64,000 nucleotides of DNA from Robinsoniella peoriensis. Lineage in GTDB: Bacteria; Bacillota; Clostridia; Lachnospirales; Lachnospiraceae. The stretch's first letter is position 1, and each line of letters opens with the position of its first letter. Shown here in pieces: positions 25,246-33,798 of the stretch. The stretch lies in NCBI RefSeq assembly GCF_042680125.1, contig NZ_JBHTNY010000029.1; one strand, given 5' to 3'. A model generated the notes under the pieces. It did not search any database. It worked only from the letters and a program-made list of their open reading frames with translations, and had not been told where the DNA came from. Both the position numbers and the translations under genes were made by a program.

Positions 25246-26574
25246 TTATTTCTGCATGTTTGCAAATTTCGTGTAGTTCGGCAGCCAAACAAGTTCTATC
25301 GTGCCTATCGGACCATTTCTCTGCTTTGCAATGATAACTTCCGCAATATTGGGCCTGTCTGTATCTTTGTTATAATAATCGTCACGATACAGGAACATTA
25401 CCACATCGGCATCCTGCTCAATCGCCCCGGATTCACGAAGGTCAGATAACATTGGCCGATGTTCCGGCCTCTGTTCAACGGCACGGCTAAGCTGGGACAG
25501 AGCAACCACAGGTACATGTAATTCCCTTGCAACTTCTTTCAGGGAACGGGAAATATCTGAGATTTCCTGCTGCCTGGAATCCGTTTTTTTACTTCCGGTC
25601 ATCAGCTGCAGGTAGTCGATGATAATAATTCCCAGATCCTGCTCAAGTTTATATTTACGGCACTTGGAACGTAAATCATTAATTGAGATACCCGGTGTAT
25701 CATCGATGATCAAATGGGATTTTCCAATAATTCCTGCACCTTCTATCAGCTTAGACCAGTCTTCATCTGACAGATTTCCTGTTCGTATGGATTGTGAATC
25801 AACCTTTGATTCCAGAGAGAGCAGACGATTTACCAGCTGCTCTTTTGACATTTCCAAACTGAAAATAGCCACTGTTTTATTTTCTTTGAATGCCATGTTC
25901 TGTGCAACATTTAATACAAAAGCAGTTTTACCCATGGATGGACGGGCTGCTATCAGAATAAGATCAGAGGGCTGGAATCCTGACGTTTTATAATCCAGGT
26001 CTATAAATCCAGTAGGGATTCCGGTAACACTTCCCTTATTCTTGGCAGCCTGTTCTATTTTATCCAACGCGTTCAGCACTACCTCTTTAATCGGAACATA
26101 ATCACCCGAGGTATTGCACTGGACGATATCAAATATCTTCTTCTCAGTATCTCCCAGAATGTCTTCCAGCCTGTCCTTAGCCACATAACAGGTATTTGCG
26201 ATATCTTCCGTAGTACGAATCAATTTTCTGAGCATTGATTTTTCCTGGACGATATTTGCATAGTATTTTACATTTGCCGAGGTTGGTACCGCATTTAGCA
26301 GATCCCTGACAAATTCCAGGCTGCTGATTTCAGGAGGAACTTCCTTTTCCTTCAGGCGGTCCTGTAATGTAATCAGATCCACCGGTTTGCCCTCATTATA
26401 TAACTCCAGCATGGATTCAAATAAAACCCCGTATTGGTGCTGATAGAAATCTTCGCTGCTGATAATCTCGGAAGCAGTCATAATCGCTTCTCTATCCATG
26501 ATCATAGAGCCAATTACAGACTGTTCTGCCTCGACGCTATGTGGCAATATTCGTTTTATGAGTGCTTCTTCCAT
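25246..26574 (-). CDS. dnaB: Replicative DNA helicase DnaB
   Basis: 442 residues of standard DnaB length. The N-terminal domain begins ILPHSVEAEQSVIGSMIMD; the RecA-like C-terminal domain carries Walker A ARPSMGKT, Walker B IIIIDYLQLM, and REISRSLK-type and LSQLSRAVEQRP segments. It is the hexameric 5'-3' helicase at the replication fork. It lies directly after rplI and gdpP, a gene order conserved across Firmicutes. No intein or insertion is present. Confidence 0.98.
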   Translation of the reverse strand: MEEALIKRILPHSVEAEQSVIGSMIMDREAIMTASEIISSEDFYQHQYGVLFESMLELYNEGKPVDLITLQDRLKEKEVPPEISSLEFVRDLLNAVPTSANVKYYANIVQEKSMLRKLIRTTEDIANTCYVAKDRLEDILGDTEKKIFDIVQCNTSGDYVPIKEVVLNALDKIEQAAKNKGSVTGIPTGFIDLDYKTSGFQPSDLILIAARPSMGKTAFVLNVAQNMAFKENKTVAIFSLEMSKEQLVNRLLSLESKVDSQSIRTGNLSDEDWSKLIEGAGIIGKSHLIIDDTPGISINDLRSKCRKYKLEQDLGIIIIDYLQLMTGSKKTDSRQQEISDISRSLKEVARELHVPVVALSQLSRAVEQRPEHRPMLSDLRESGAIEQDADVVMFLYRDDYYNKDTDRPNIAEVIIAKQRNGPIGTIELVWLPNYTKFANMQK

Positions 26575-26587
26575 GTCAGACTTCCTC

Positions 26588-27031
26588 CTAAGCTTCCTTT
26601 ACTACAACCTTTAATTCTGCTGTTACTTTAGGGTGCAGCTTGATTGGAACAAGCGTAGTTCCAAGAGCCTTGACCGGACTTGTAAGCATCATTTTTTTCT
26701 TATCAATATCATATCCCAGCTGCGCCTTCGCTGCTTCTGCAATTTCTTTGGTGGAAACAGAGCCAAATGTTCTTCCGCCCTCTCCGACTTTGATGGATAC
26801 GGTAACCTGCTTTTCAGCAATTTCTGCTGCAAACGCCTTTGCCTCATCCAGAATCTGCTGCGCTACTTTTTCCTCATGTGCTTTCTGAAGCTTCAGGTCA
26901 TTGATATTCTTTGGTGTTGCTTCAATGCCCAGTTTTTTCGTGAATAAATTTCTTGCATATCCATCGCTGACATTTACAATTGCGCCTTTGTTTCCAAGTG
27001 ATTTTACATCTTCTAATAATATAACTTTCAT
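26588..27031 (-). CDS. rplI: 50S ribosomal protein L9
   Basis: 147 residues. MKVILLEDVKSLGNKGAIVN and VSDGYARNLFTKKLGIEAT are the L9 signature; the C-terminal rRNA-binding domain holds VSIKVGEGGRTFGSVSTKEI and the end VTAELKVVVKEA. Its start codon directly follows the gdpP stop codon, implying translational coupling. Confidence 0.98.
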   Translation of the reverse strand: MKVILLEDVKSLGNKGAIVNVSDGYARNLFTKKLGIEATPKNINDLKLQKAHEEKVAQQILDEAKAFAAEIAEKQVTVSIKVGEGGRTFGSVSTKEIAEAAKAQLGYDIDKKKMMLTSPVKALGTTLVPIKLHPKVTAELKVVVKEA

Positions 27032-29086
27032 TTAAATCGCTCCTTCTTCTGTCATTTTAATTATTACATCCTTTAATTTGCTGATAGCCTCTTCTACCGT
27101 TGTATCTTTTAACTGGGCACCGGCTATATTCAGATGTCCTCCACCGCCCATACGTTCTGTAATGATCTGTACGTTGACCTCATCGATCGAACGGGCGCTG
27201 ATATATACCTGTTTATTAAACGGTGTAAACACAAAAGATGCCTTCACACCGATAATATTCAATAATTCATTCGCTGCCTGAGCTCCCACTACCGTAGGGC
27301 TTTCAATATTTTCACTCGGACAGATACTAAATGCATAGCAGTTCAGGAACAGCTCCGCATGACGGACCGCTTCTGCTCTCGCCTTATATGCAGACATATC
27401 ATTCCTGAGCATTTTACGGACTCTTGTAACATCTGCTCCACAGCGTCTTAAAAATGCTGCTGCTTCAAAGGTACGAACTCCCGTCTTTGCCACAAAATTA
27501 TTTGTATCGATAATAATTCCTGCATAGATACAATCTGCTTCTATGTTCTTAAGCTTAATGCCATCCACAAAATACTGCAGTATTTCAGCAACCATCTCAC
27601 AGGTTGAAGATGCATATGGCTCAATATAAGACAATACTGCATTTTTAATAACTTCACTGCTCTGGCGGTGATGATCCAGAACAACAATTGTTTTTGTCTG
27701 TTCTAAAATAGACGAGCATTCAGCCATACTTGGGCGATTGGTATCAACTACTACCACAACCGTATTGTTATCTACGATTTCTTCCGCCTGGGCATGGTTT
27801 ACAAACATATCACTTTCATAATCTTTATTATTCAAAAACATATTCATCCAGGGACGAATCGAACTGTTTACGTCTTCGATTACAATATGAGCCTTTTTAT
27901 TCATGAGCCTCGCCGCACGGTAGACACCTATGGAAGCTCCAAAAGAATCAATATCGGTAATCTTGTGGCCCATGACCACTACATCTTCTTTGCTGTCAAT
28001 AAACTCACGCAATGCGTGTGCTTTTACCCTTGCTTTAACACGGGTACTCTTTTCCATCTGCTGTGATTTTCCGCCGTAATAAGAAATTTTCTCATTATCC
28101 TTTACGACAGCCTGATCACCGCCGCGCCCAAGCGCCAGTTCTATTGCAATACGTGAAAAATCATAATTCTGTACATAGCCATTTCCATTTACACCAATAC
28201 CGATACTAAGTGTAACGCTCATATCGTTGCCGATATTAACGGACTTTACTTCCTCTAATAAGGAAAACCGGTTAGATTCCAGCGTTGTTAAAGATCTCTG
28301 TCTGATAGCAATAAAATACTTATCTTTCTCAATTTTCTTTACAATACCATCCAGGCTTGTGATGTATTTATTTATTTTACGGTCTATCAGTGCCATCAAC
28401 AGCGATCTGCGGACTTCCTCCACGCTCTCTAGGGCTTCATCATAATTATCAATATAAATAAGTCCGGCAACCAGTTTCTGCTCTTTATTTTCTCTTATAT
28501 ACTGATTTAATTCTGTTGTATCAAACAGATATACCGCAATTAAATAATTCTGGTCTTCCGGCACTTCTACAATATTTACAGAATCTGCCAGTTCCTCAAT
28601 CGATACCCGCTGAAGCTGGGCACGGTAATCTTCTCCGTCAAAATGAACTTCTATGGTCTGGATATCTTCATTTTTAGGCAAGACATTAACACTGATCTCA
28701 GGAAACAGGTTTAATATATTCTTATGATATTTCGGATCTTTTCCCACCGCATTACAAAATGCCTCATTCATCCATATGATCTTACCCTCGGTGTCCAGCA
28801 AGCCATAAGGTATCGCAAATTTCTGAAGCATCTTCTTCTGTATCTGCCCATATTGTGTGGCAAACGACACAAGTTCTGTCATAATACGGGGTTTGTACAA
28901 TACAAATACGCCGATAATCAAAACAATATATACCACACTGAACAGCGCTGCTGCGATCCCGGCCTTGGTATCCACTGCAAAAACTGCAATATTCATCAGC
29001 AGTAAAAACACTACCAGCGCCAGCGGCCATTGCATATATGATTTTAATCTTCCGCTATATTTAATCTTTCTATTTATCTTTTTCAT
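27032..29086 (-). CDS. gdpP: Cyclic-di-AMP phosphodiesterase GdpP (DHH family)
   Basis: 684 residues. Two N-terminal transmembrane helices (about 15-55), a PAS-like domain (about 80-130), a degenerate GGDEF domain (SVTLSIGIG region) and a C-terminal DHH-DHHA1 phosphodiesterase with ITDIDSFGAS, VVVVDTNRPSM, VVLDHHRQS and GGGGHLNIAGAQL. The enzyme hydrolyses c-di-AMP to pApA and so controls potassium and cell-wall homeostasis. The start at 29086 (MKKINRK) is chosen because GGGAG lies 8 bases upstream within the longer reading from 29101. Operon with rplI and dnaB. Confidence 0.95.
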   Translation of the reverse strand: MKKINRKIKYSGRLKSYMQWPLALVVFLLLMNIAVFAVDTKAGIAAALFSVVYIVLIIGVFVLYKPRIMTELVSFATQYGQIQKKMLQKFAIPYGLLDTEGKIIWMNEAFCNAVGKDPKYHKNILNLFPEISVNVLPKNEDIQTIEVHFDGEDYRAQLQRVSIEELADSVNIVEVPEDQNYLIAVYLFDTTELNQYIRENKEQKLVAGLIYIDNYDEALESVEEVRRSLLMALIDRKINKYITSLDGIVKKIEKDKYFIAIRQRSLTTLESNRFSLLEEVKSVNIGNDMSVTLSIGIGVNGNGYVQNYDFSRIAIELALGRGGDQAVVKDNEKISYYGGKSQQMEKSTRVKARVKAHALREFIDSKEDVVVMGHKITDIDSFGASIGVYRAARLMNKKAHIVIEDVNSSIRPWMNMFLNNKDYESDMFVNHAQAEEIVDNNTVVVVVDTNRPSMAECSSILEQTKTIVVLDHHRQSSEVIKNAVLSYIEPYASSTCEMVAEILQYFVDGIKLKNIEADCIYAGIIIDTNNFVAKTGVRTFEAAAFLRRCGADVTRVRKMLRNDMSAYKARAEAVRHAELFLNCYAFSICPSENIESPTVVGAQAANELLNIIGVKASFVFTPFNKQVYISARSIDEVNVQIITERMGGGGHLNIAGAQLKDTTVEEAISKLKDVIIKMTEEGAI

Positions 29087-29210
29087 AGATTGTACTCCCA
29101 TACTTAAAAAAGGATAGTATTAACTACTCTATTCTATCACAAAATCTATTAGTGGGAAAGACCTTTTTATGTAGTCCTCTTTCAAACAAAATGTGATTAT
29201 AGAAATCCCC

Positions 29211-29240
29211 TTGTTATTTCCGGTCATATTATGTTAGAAT
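29211..29240 (+). promoter_or_regulatory. Putative promoter of the PurF-like gene
   Basis: TTGTTA (29211-29216), 18-bp spacer, TAGAAT (29235-29240), leaving a leader of about 40 bases. Confidence 0.45.
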
Positions 29241-29285
29241 GAAGCTGTATCAAAAAACTAACGAAAACATTAAGGAGTGGAATAC

Positions 29286-30689
29286 ATGGGTGGAATATTC
29301 GGCGTAGCTTCAAAGACAAGCTGTGTGCAAGATTTATTCTTTGGAATTGACTATCATTCACATTTGGGTACCAGAAGAGGCGGTATGGCAGTCTATGGAA
29401 AAGACGGATTCAACAGGGCAATCCATAATATTGAGAATTCCCCTTTTCGTACTAAATTCGAACGGGACATTGATGAACTGGAGGGTAATCTGGGAATCGG
29501 CTGTATCTCTGATAATGAACCTCAGCCTTTATTGGTGCAGTCACATCTTGGCAGTTTTGCCATTACAACCGTAGGTAAAATCAACAATATTGACCAGCTG
29601 GTACAAAATGCATATGACAACGGCTGTACTCATTTCCTGGAAATGAGCGGCGGTCTGATTAATGCAACCGAACTGGTCGCTTCTCTAATCAATCAAAAGA
29701 GTTCTATATTAGAAGGAATGTTATATGTTCAGGAGATGGTGGAAGGCTCCATGACCATGCTGGTTATGACCCCTACTGAGATTTATGCGTCCAGAGACCG
29801 TATGGGAAGAACACCACTTGCAATTGGCAAGAAGGAAGACTCCTATTGTGTATCCTTTGAGTGTTTTGCCTATGTCAACCTGGGTTACCTCGATTATAAA
29901 GAACTGGGGCCGGGCGAAATTGTAAGAATTACCCCAGAAAGTGTGGAAACCCTCAGCAAACCAAGAGAAAAAATGAAGATCTGTTCCTTCCTCTGGGTTT
30001 ATTATGGATATCCCACATCCTCCTATGAAGGAGTCAATGTGGAGCAGATGCGTTACAATTGCGGACGTCTTCTGGCTAACCGGGATACGGTTAAACCAGA
30101 TGTTGTTGCCGGTGTTCCTGATTCCGGAGTTGCTCACGCAATCGGTTATGCAAATGCAACCGGGATTCCTTATTCCCGCCCTTTCATTAAATATACACCA
30201 ACCTGGCCCCGTTCCTTTATGCCCCCGAAACAAAGCCAGCGTAATATGATCGCGAAAATGAAGTTAGTTCCGGTGGAAGCCTTAATCCGTGACAAAAAAC
30301 TGTTATTAATCGATGATTCTATCGTACGCGGTACACAGCTTCGGGAAACTACTGAATTTCTTTACCAGGAGGGTGCAAAAGAAGTACATATACGTCCTGC
30401 CTGCCCGCCTTTAATGTTCGGCTGCAAATATCTGAACTTTTCACGTTCAAATTCTGAAATGGATTTGATTACACGACGGATTATTCGTGAACGGGAAGGG
30501 GAAAACGATATCAATATGCTGGATGACTACACCAATCCGGACAGCCAGAACTATATCGAAATGATAGACGAAATTCGAAAACAGCTTAATTTCACTACCC
30601 TGCGTTACCACCGGCTGGATGATATGCTGGCTTCTATCGGCATCGAACCATGCAAATTGTGTACCTATTGCTGGAACGGAAAAGAATAA
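29286..30689 (+). CDS. Amidophosphoribosyltransferase (PurF)-like protein lacking the glutaminase nucleophile
   Basis: 467 residues. The whole PurF scaffold is present: an N-terminal Ntn-hydrolase-type domain and a phosphoribosyltransferase domain with the PRPP motif LLLIDDSIVRGTQLRE (about 339-354) and PDVVAGVPDSGVAHAIGYA. However, the mature N-terminus reads MGGIFGVAS instead of MCGIFG, so the catalytic cysteine is glycine, and the glutamine-pocket segment (HSLQHRGQEG in ordinary PurF) reads YHSHLGTRRGG. Cysteines at the positions of the Bacillus-type 4Fe-4S ligands remain (C233, C373/C380, C456, C459, C462). It could be an ammonia-dependent or regulatory paralogue. The ATG at 29286 is supported by AAGGAG. 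Confidence 0.88.
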   Translation: MGGIFGVASKTSCVQDLFFGIDYHSHLGTRRGGMAVYGKDGFNRAIHNIENSPFRTKFERDIDELEGNLGIGCISDNEPQPLLVQSHLGSFAITTVGKINNIDQLVQNAYDNGCTHFLEMSGGLINATELVASLINQKSSILEGMLYVQEMVEGSMTMLVMTPTEIYASRDRMGRTPLAIGKKEDSYCVSFECFAYVNLGYLDYKELGPGEIVRITPESVETLSKPREKMKICSFLWVYYGYPTSSYEGVNVEQMRYNCGRLLANRDTVKPDVVAGVPDSGVAHAIGYANATGIPYSRPFIKYTPTWPRSFMPPKQSQRNMIAKMKLVPVEALIRDKKLLLIDDSIVRGTQLRETTEFLYQEGAKEVHIRPACPPLMFGCKYLNFSRSNSEMDLITRRIIREREGENDINMLDDYTNPDSQNYIEMIDEIRKQLNFTTLRYHRLDDMLASIGIEPCKLCTYCWNGKE

Positions 30690-30695
30690 AAAGAT

Positions 30696-30735
30696 ACAGC
30701 AGCCCGGATGTTTTCTTCCCGGGCTGCTGTTTTTA
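30696..30735. terminator. Terminator of the PurF-like gene (also of the convergent GH31 gene)
   Basis: Perfect 12-bp stem ACAGCAGCCCGG/CCGGGCTGCTGT (30696-30707 with 30719-30730) followed by TTTTT. The stop codon of the convergent alpha-xylosidase overlaps its end. Confidence 0.92.
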
Positions 30736-33006
30736 ACATTCAATTATAATCTGATTTCCTGTTCCTTCTATTATACTGTCTGCTCCAAGCAGTCCCGCTT
30801 TCCAGTTTTTACCTCCACCTTCTGTGGTTAGTGTAATCTTATTGCCCTCACGTCTTGCCGAAGCAGTCATGACCGTATTCCCTTTCTGATCCGGTATTTC
30901 TACCGTCGATATTGCTCCCTCCGTAAATTCTGAAAGATAGAGTGTAACACCGTCCGCAAAATCATAAGATGCTTCTTCAGCATTATTTCCCACCGGCAGT
31001 ATTGTATTCTCCTTTACCATCAGCGGCAGAGAAAAGTAATCATGCTTTTCTTTTCTCCAGGTTCCGCCTTTTTGTTTCTCACCGGTAAGCAGGTTTGTCC
31101 AGATACCCTTTGGCAGATAGTAATCCACTTCACCGGATTCTTTAAAAACAGGTGCTATCAGAAGAGAATCTCCTAAGAAAAATTGCTTATCCAGGGTATC
31201 GCAGGCACGGTCGTCGGGATATTCTATAAACATAGGCCGGTGCATGGGTATTCCCTGTTGGTGAGCTATAACTGCCTGTCTGTACAGATAAGGCATCAGG
31301 CTGCATTTGATATTTACAAATTTTTTCAGTACCTCACAAGCTTCTTCATCAAATAACCAGGGTACACGATAAGAAGAAGATCCATGAAGCCGGCTATGAG
31401 AGGTCAGCAGTCCGAACTGGCACCAGCGTTTGTAGATATCCGCTGACGCGGTCTGTTCAAAACCGCTGATATCATGGCTCCAGAAACCAAATCCGCTGAG
31501 CGCCAGGGATAAACCGCCCCGTAAAGTTTCTGCCATAGAAAGATAAGAAGCAGAACAGTCGCCTCCCCAATGTGCCGGAAATTTTTGTCCTCCAACTGTT
31601 GCAGAACGGGCAAACAATACAGCTTCTCCTTCGCCCCGCTCTTTTTCCAGTAATTCAAACACAGTCTGATTATACAAATAGGTATAATAGTTATGCATCT
31701 TAACCGTGTCTGAACCGTCAAAATACGTGATATTCTTCACCGGAATACGTTCTCCAAAATCAGTCTTGAAACAGTCTGCCCCCATATCAAGGAGCGTCTT
31801 TAACTTGCTTTGATACCATTTTGCCGCATCCGGATTGGTAAAATCCACCAATCCCATACCCGGCTGCCACAGATCCGTCTGCCAGACACTTCCGTCGGAT
31901 TTTTTAACCAGATATCCATTTTCCATGCCTTCTCTGAACAGATAGGATTGCTGAGCGATATATGGATTAATCCAAACGCAGATCTTCAATCCTCTGTCAT
32001 GATACCGCTGCAGCATTCCTTTTGGATCCGGAAATACCTTTGGATCCCATATAAAGCTGCACCATTCGTACGCATCCATCCAGTAGCAGTCAAAGTGGAA
32101 TACAGACAGCGGAATTTTCCGGTCAGCCATCCCCTGGATAAAACCGGAAGTAGTTGCTTCATCATAGTCGGTAGTGAAGGATGTTGTCAGCCACAGGCCG
32201 AAGGACCATGCAGGAGGCAGTGCCGGTTTTCCGGTCAGCTCCGTATATTTCCGGATTGCTGCTTTTGGACTTCCTCCCCCTATAAAGTAGTAATCCAGAC
32301 GTTCGCCCTCTACCGAAAACTGAACCCGTTCCACTTTCTCACTGCCTATTTCATAGGAAACATCTCCTTCATTATCTACCAGCACACCATATCCTTTATT
32401 GGTAATATAAAAGGGTATATTTTTATATGCAATCTCGCTGGCTGTTCCACCGTCTTCATTCCACATCTCAACTATCTGCCCATTTTTTACAAAAGGCGTA
32501 AAACGTTCTCCCAAACCGTAGATATATTCATCCACATCGATAGCCAGCTGCTCCAACATATAACATTTTCCCGTCTTTCTATTTGTCATATGTGCAAGAT
32601 TTCGAAAACTGCTCTCTGTCAGGAAACACTCTCCTTCGTAAAATGCCATTTTCCATCCATTTGGAGATTTGTCAATCACGGCTTTCAGGCTTCCGCTCTG
32701 ATACACCAGAACATTTTCCTGATCCTGAATGGTTACATCAGGATTTGTCTCTGTAACTTCTGCAAAAGGCCCGCTGCAGCCCGCTCCCATATGATGCACT
32801 GCAGAGACTTTAATAATGCCCTCCATCGGGCTGGTTAATGTAATGGTAATCATGGGCAGGTTCAGACAATCGCCTCTGCCTAAGATGTGACTCCCCGGTA
32901 CATAGATCTGAAGAGTATTTCCATCAATTATATGTCTTGCATATTCTGTCGCATATGCCGGAGTCATTTCTTCTCTCAGCATCCAATAACCATTTGTAAA
33001 TTTCAT
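30733..33006 (-). CDS. yicI: Alpha-xylosidase, glycoside hydrolase family 31 (YicI type)
   Basis: 757 residues, close to E. coli YicI in length and in the placement of catalytic residues: nucleophile D416 in CFKTDFGERIP and acid D483 in HWGGDCSASY; DVDEYIYGLGERFTPFVKNG and VFHFDCYWMDAYEW mark the substrate pocket. The enzyme removes alpha-linked xylose from the non-reducing end of oligosaccharides such as isoprimeverose from xyloglucan. No signal peptide, so it is cytoplasmic and acts on imported sugars. It is the last gene of a locus with an ABC importer, a second GH31 and a YesL-like protein. Confidence 0.92.
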   Translation of the reverse strand: MKFTNGYWMLREEMTPAYATEYARHIIDGNTLQIYVPGSHILGRGDCLNLPMITITLTSPMEGIIKVSAVHHMGAGCSGPFAEVTETNPDVTIQDQENVLVYQSGSLKAVIDKSPNGWKMAFYEGECFLTESSFRNLAHMTNRKTGKCYMLEQLAIDVDEYIYGLGERFTPFVKNGQIVEMWNEDGGTASEIAYKNIPFYITNKGYGVLVDNEGDVSYEIGSEKVERVQFSVEGERLDYYFIGGGSPKAAIRKYTELTGKPALPPAWSFGLWLTTSFTTDYDEATTSGFIQGMADRKIPLSVFHFDCYWMDAYEWCSFIWDPKVFPDPKGMLQRYHDRGLKICVWINPYIAQQSYLFREGMENGYLVKKSDGSVWQTDLWQPGMGLVDFTNPDAAKWYQSKLKTLLDMGADCFKTDFGERIPVKNITYFDGSDTVKMHNYYTYLYNQTVFELLEKERGEGEAVLFARSATVGGQKFPAHWGGDCSASYLSMAETLRGGLSLALSGFGFWSHDISGFEQTASADIYKRWCQFGLLTSHSRLHGSSSYRVPWLFDEEACEVLKKFVNIKCSLMPYLYRQAVIAHQQGIPMHRPMFIEYPDDRACDTLDKQFFLGDSLLIAPVFKESGEVDYYLPKGIWTNLLTGEKQKGGTWRKEKHDYFSLPLMVKENTILPVGNNAEEASYDFADGVTLYLSEFTEGAISTVEIPDQKGNTVMTASARREGNKITLTTEGGGKNWKAGLLGADSIIEGTGNQIIIEC

Positions 33007-33075
33007 ACCTACACCTTTTATCCACCGCAGGCAGAGCAGAATTTCCGCCTTTTAGTGGCTTCCCTTCTTCTATTT

Positions 33076-33717
33076 TTATTCAAACACTTGTACCGTAACC
33101 GGCATATGTTTTTCTAAAACACGCTCCATAAAATCAGAAATGATAAATACTGCAGCTCCGGGTGTAAAAAATATACTCATCGGCAGTGCCCAAAATAAAA
33201 CCAGCACACAGGCTATTACTAAAAATACAGCCAGGGTAGTCAGAAAATACCTTACCGACATATACATTCCAAGTTTTATTATCCACCCCGCGCTCATATC
33301 AAACCGTGACAGTGCAGGAAATACATAGCATGCAGCTGCAAATACAAAGACCGATGCCAGGAAATAAAAGCAGATAAAGAATAGACCGGTATAGCTGCTG
33401 GTTTTCTGCATTAGAATTCCCATATTTAATTGGACAACAAAGGTTACTGCCGCTGTTACTGTCCATATCACGGTTGCAGGGACAAAATTCAGACGGAAAG
33501 CATGAAAGAATTCACGCAAGGCATAGCCTTTATCTTTCTTTACTGATTTTACCACACTGTAGTAAAGAGCGGTTGTAGATGCTCCTATTGTAATTAACGG
33601 AATGCAGCAGATAATCCAAAGTACTCCTAACAGCAGTAAATCAAAAATCTTTCCCATGATCCCTGTATAGCCGCCTCCAAAATCAAATAGCCGTTTCTTA
33701 CCCACGTCTTTTTTCAT
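33076..33717 (-). CDS. DUF624 (YesL family) membrane protein
   Basis: 213 residues with five or six hydrophobic helices. The start FDFGGGYTGIMGKIFDLLLL and the following GVLWIICCIPLITIGASTTA are the signature of the YesL/DUF624 family, found next to YesMN regulators and CUT1 sugar importers in Firmicutes. The role is unknown; an accessory part in sugar uptake or sensing is usually suggested. It sits between two GH31 genes on the same strand, supporting membership in this locus. Confidence 0.9.
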   Translation of the reverse strand: MKKDVGKKRLFDFGGGYTGIMGKIFDLLLLGVLWIICCIPLITIGASTTALYYSVVKSVKKDKGYALREFFHAFRLNFVPATVIWTVTAAVTFVVQLNMGILMQKTSSYTGLFFICFYFLASVFVFAAACYVFPALSRFDMSAGWIIKLGMYMSVRYFLTTLAVFLVIACVLVLFWALPMSIFFTPGAAVFIISDFMERVLEKHMPVTVQVFE

Positions 33718-33798
33718 ACTTTACCTCCTCTTCAAATTCTGATTATGCCTGCTGCACCGTATGACTGCATGTAAGAAAATATTTATTACACTTAAATA

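Noticed and set aside
29277..29285. GTG at 29277 as start of the PurF-like protein, making the N-terminus MEYMGG
   Set aside because: The GTG overlaps the AAGGAG ribosome site; ATG at 29286 is correctly spaced. Neither start gives an N-terminal cysteine.
31810..32838. 342-codon frame on the plus strand inside the alpha-xylosidase gene
   Set aside because: It is antisense to strongly conserved GH31 coding sequence and has no ribosome site; it is a shadow frame.
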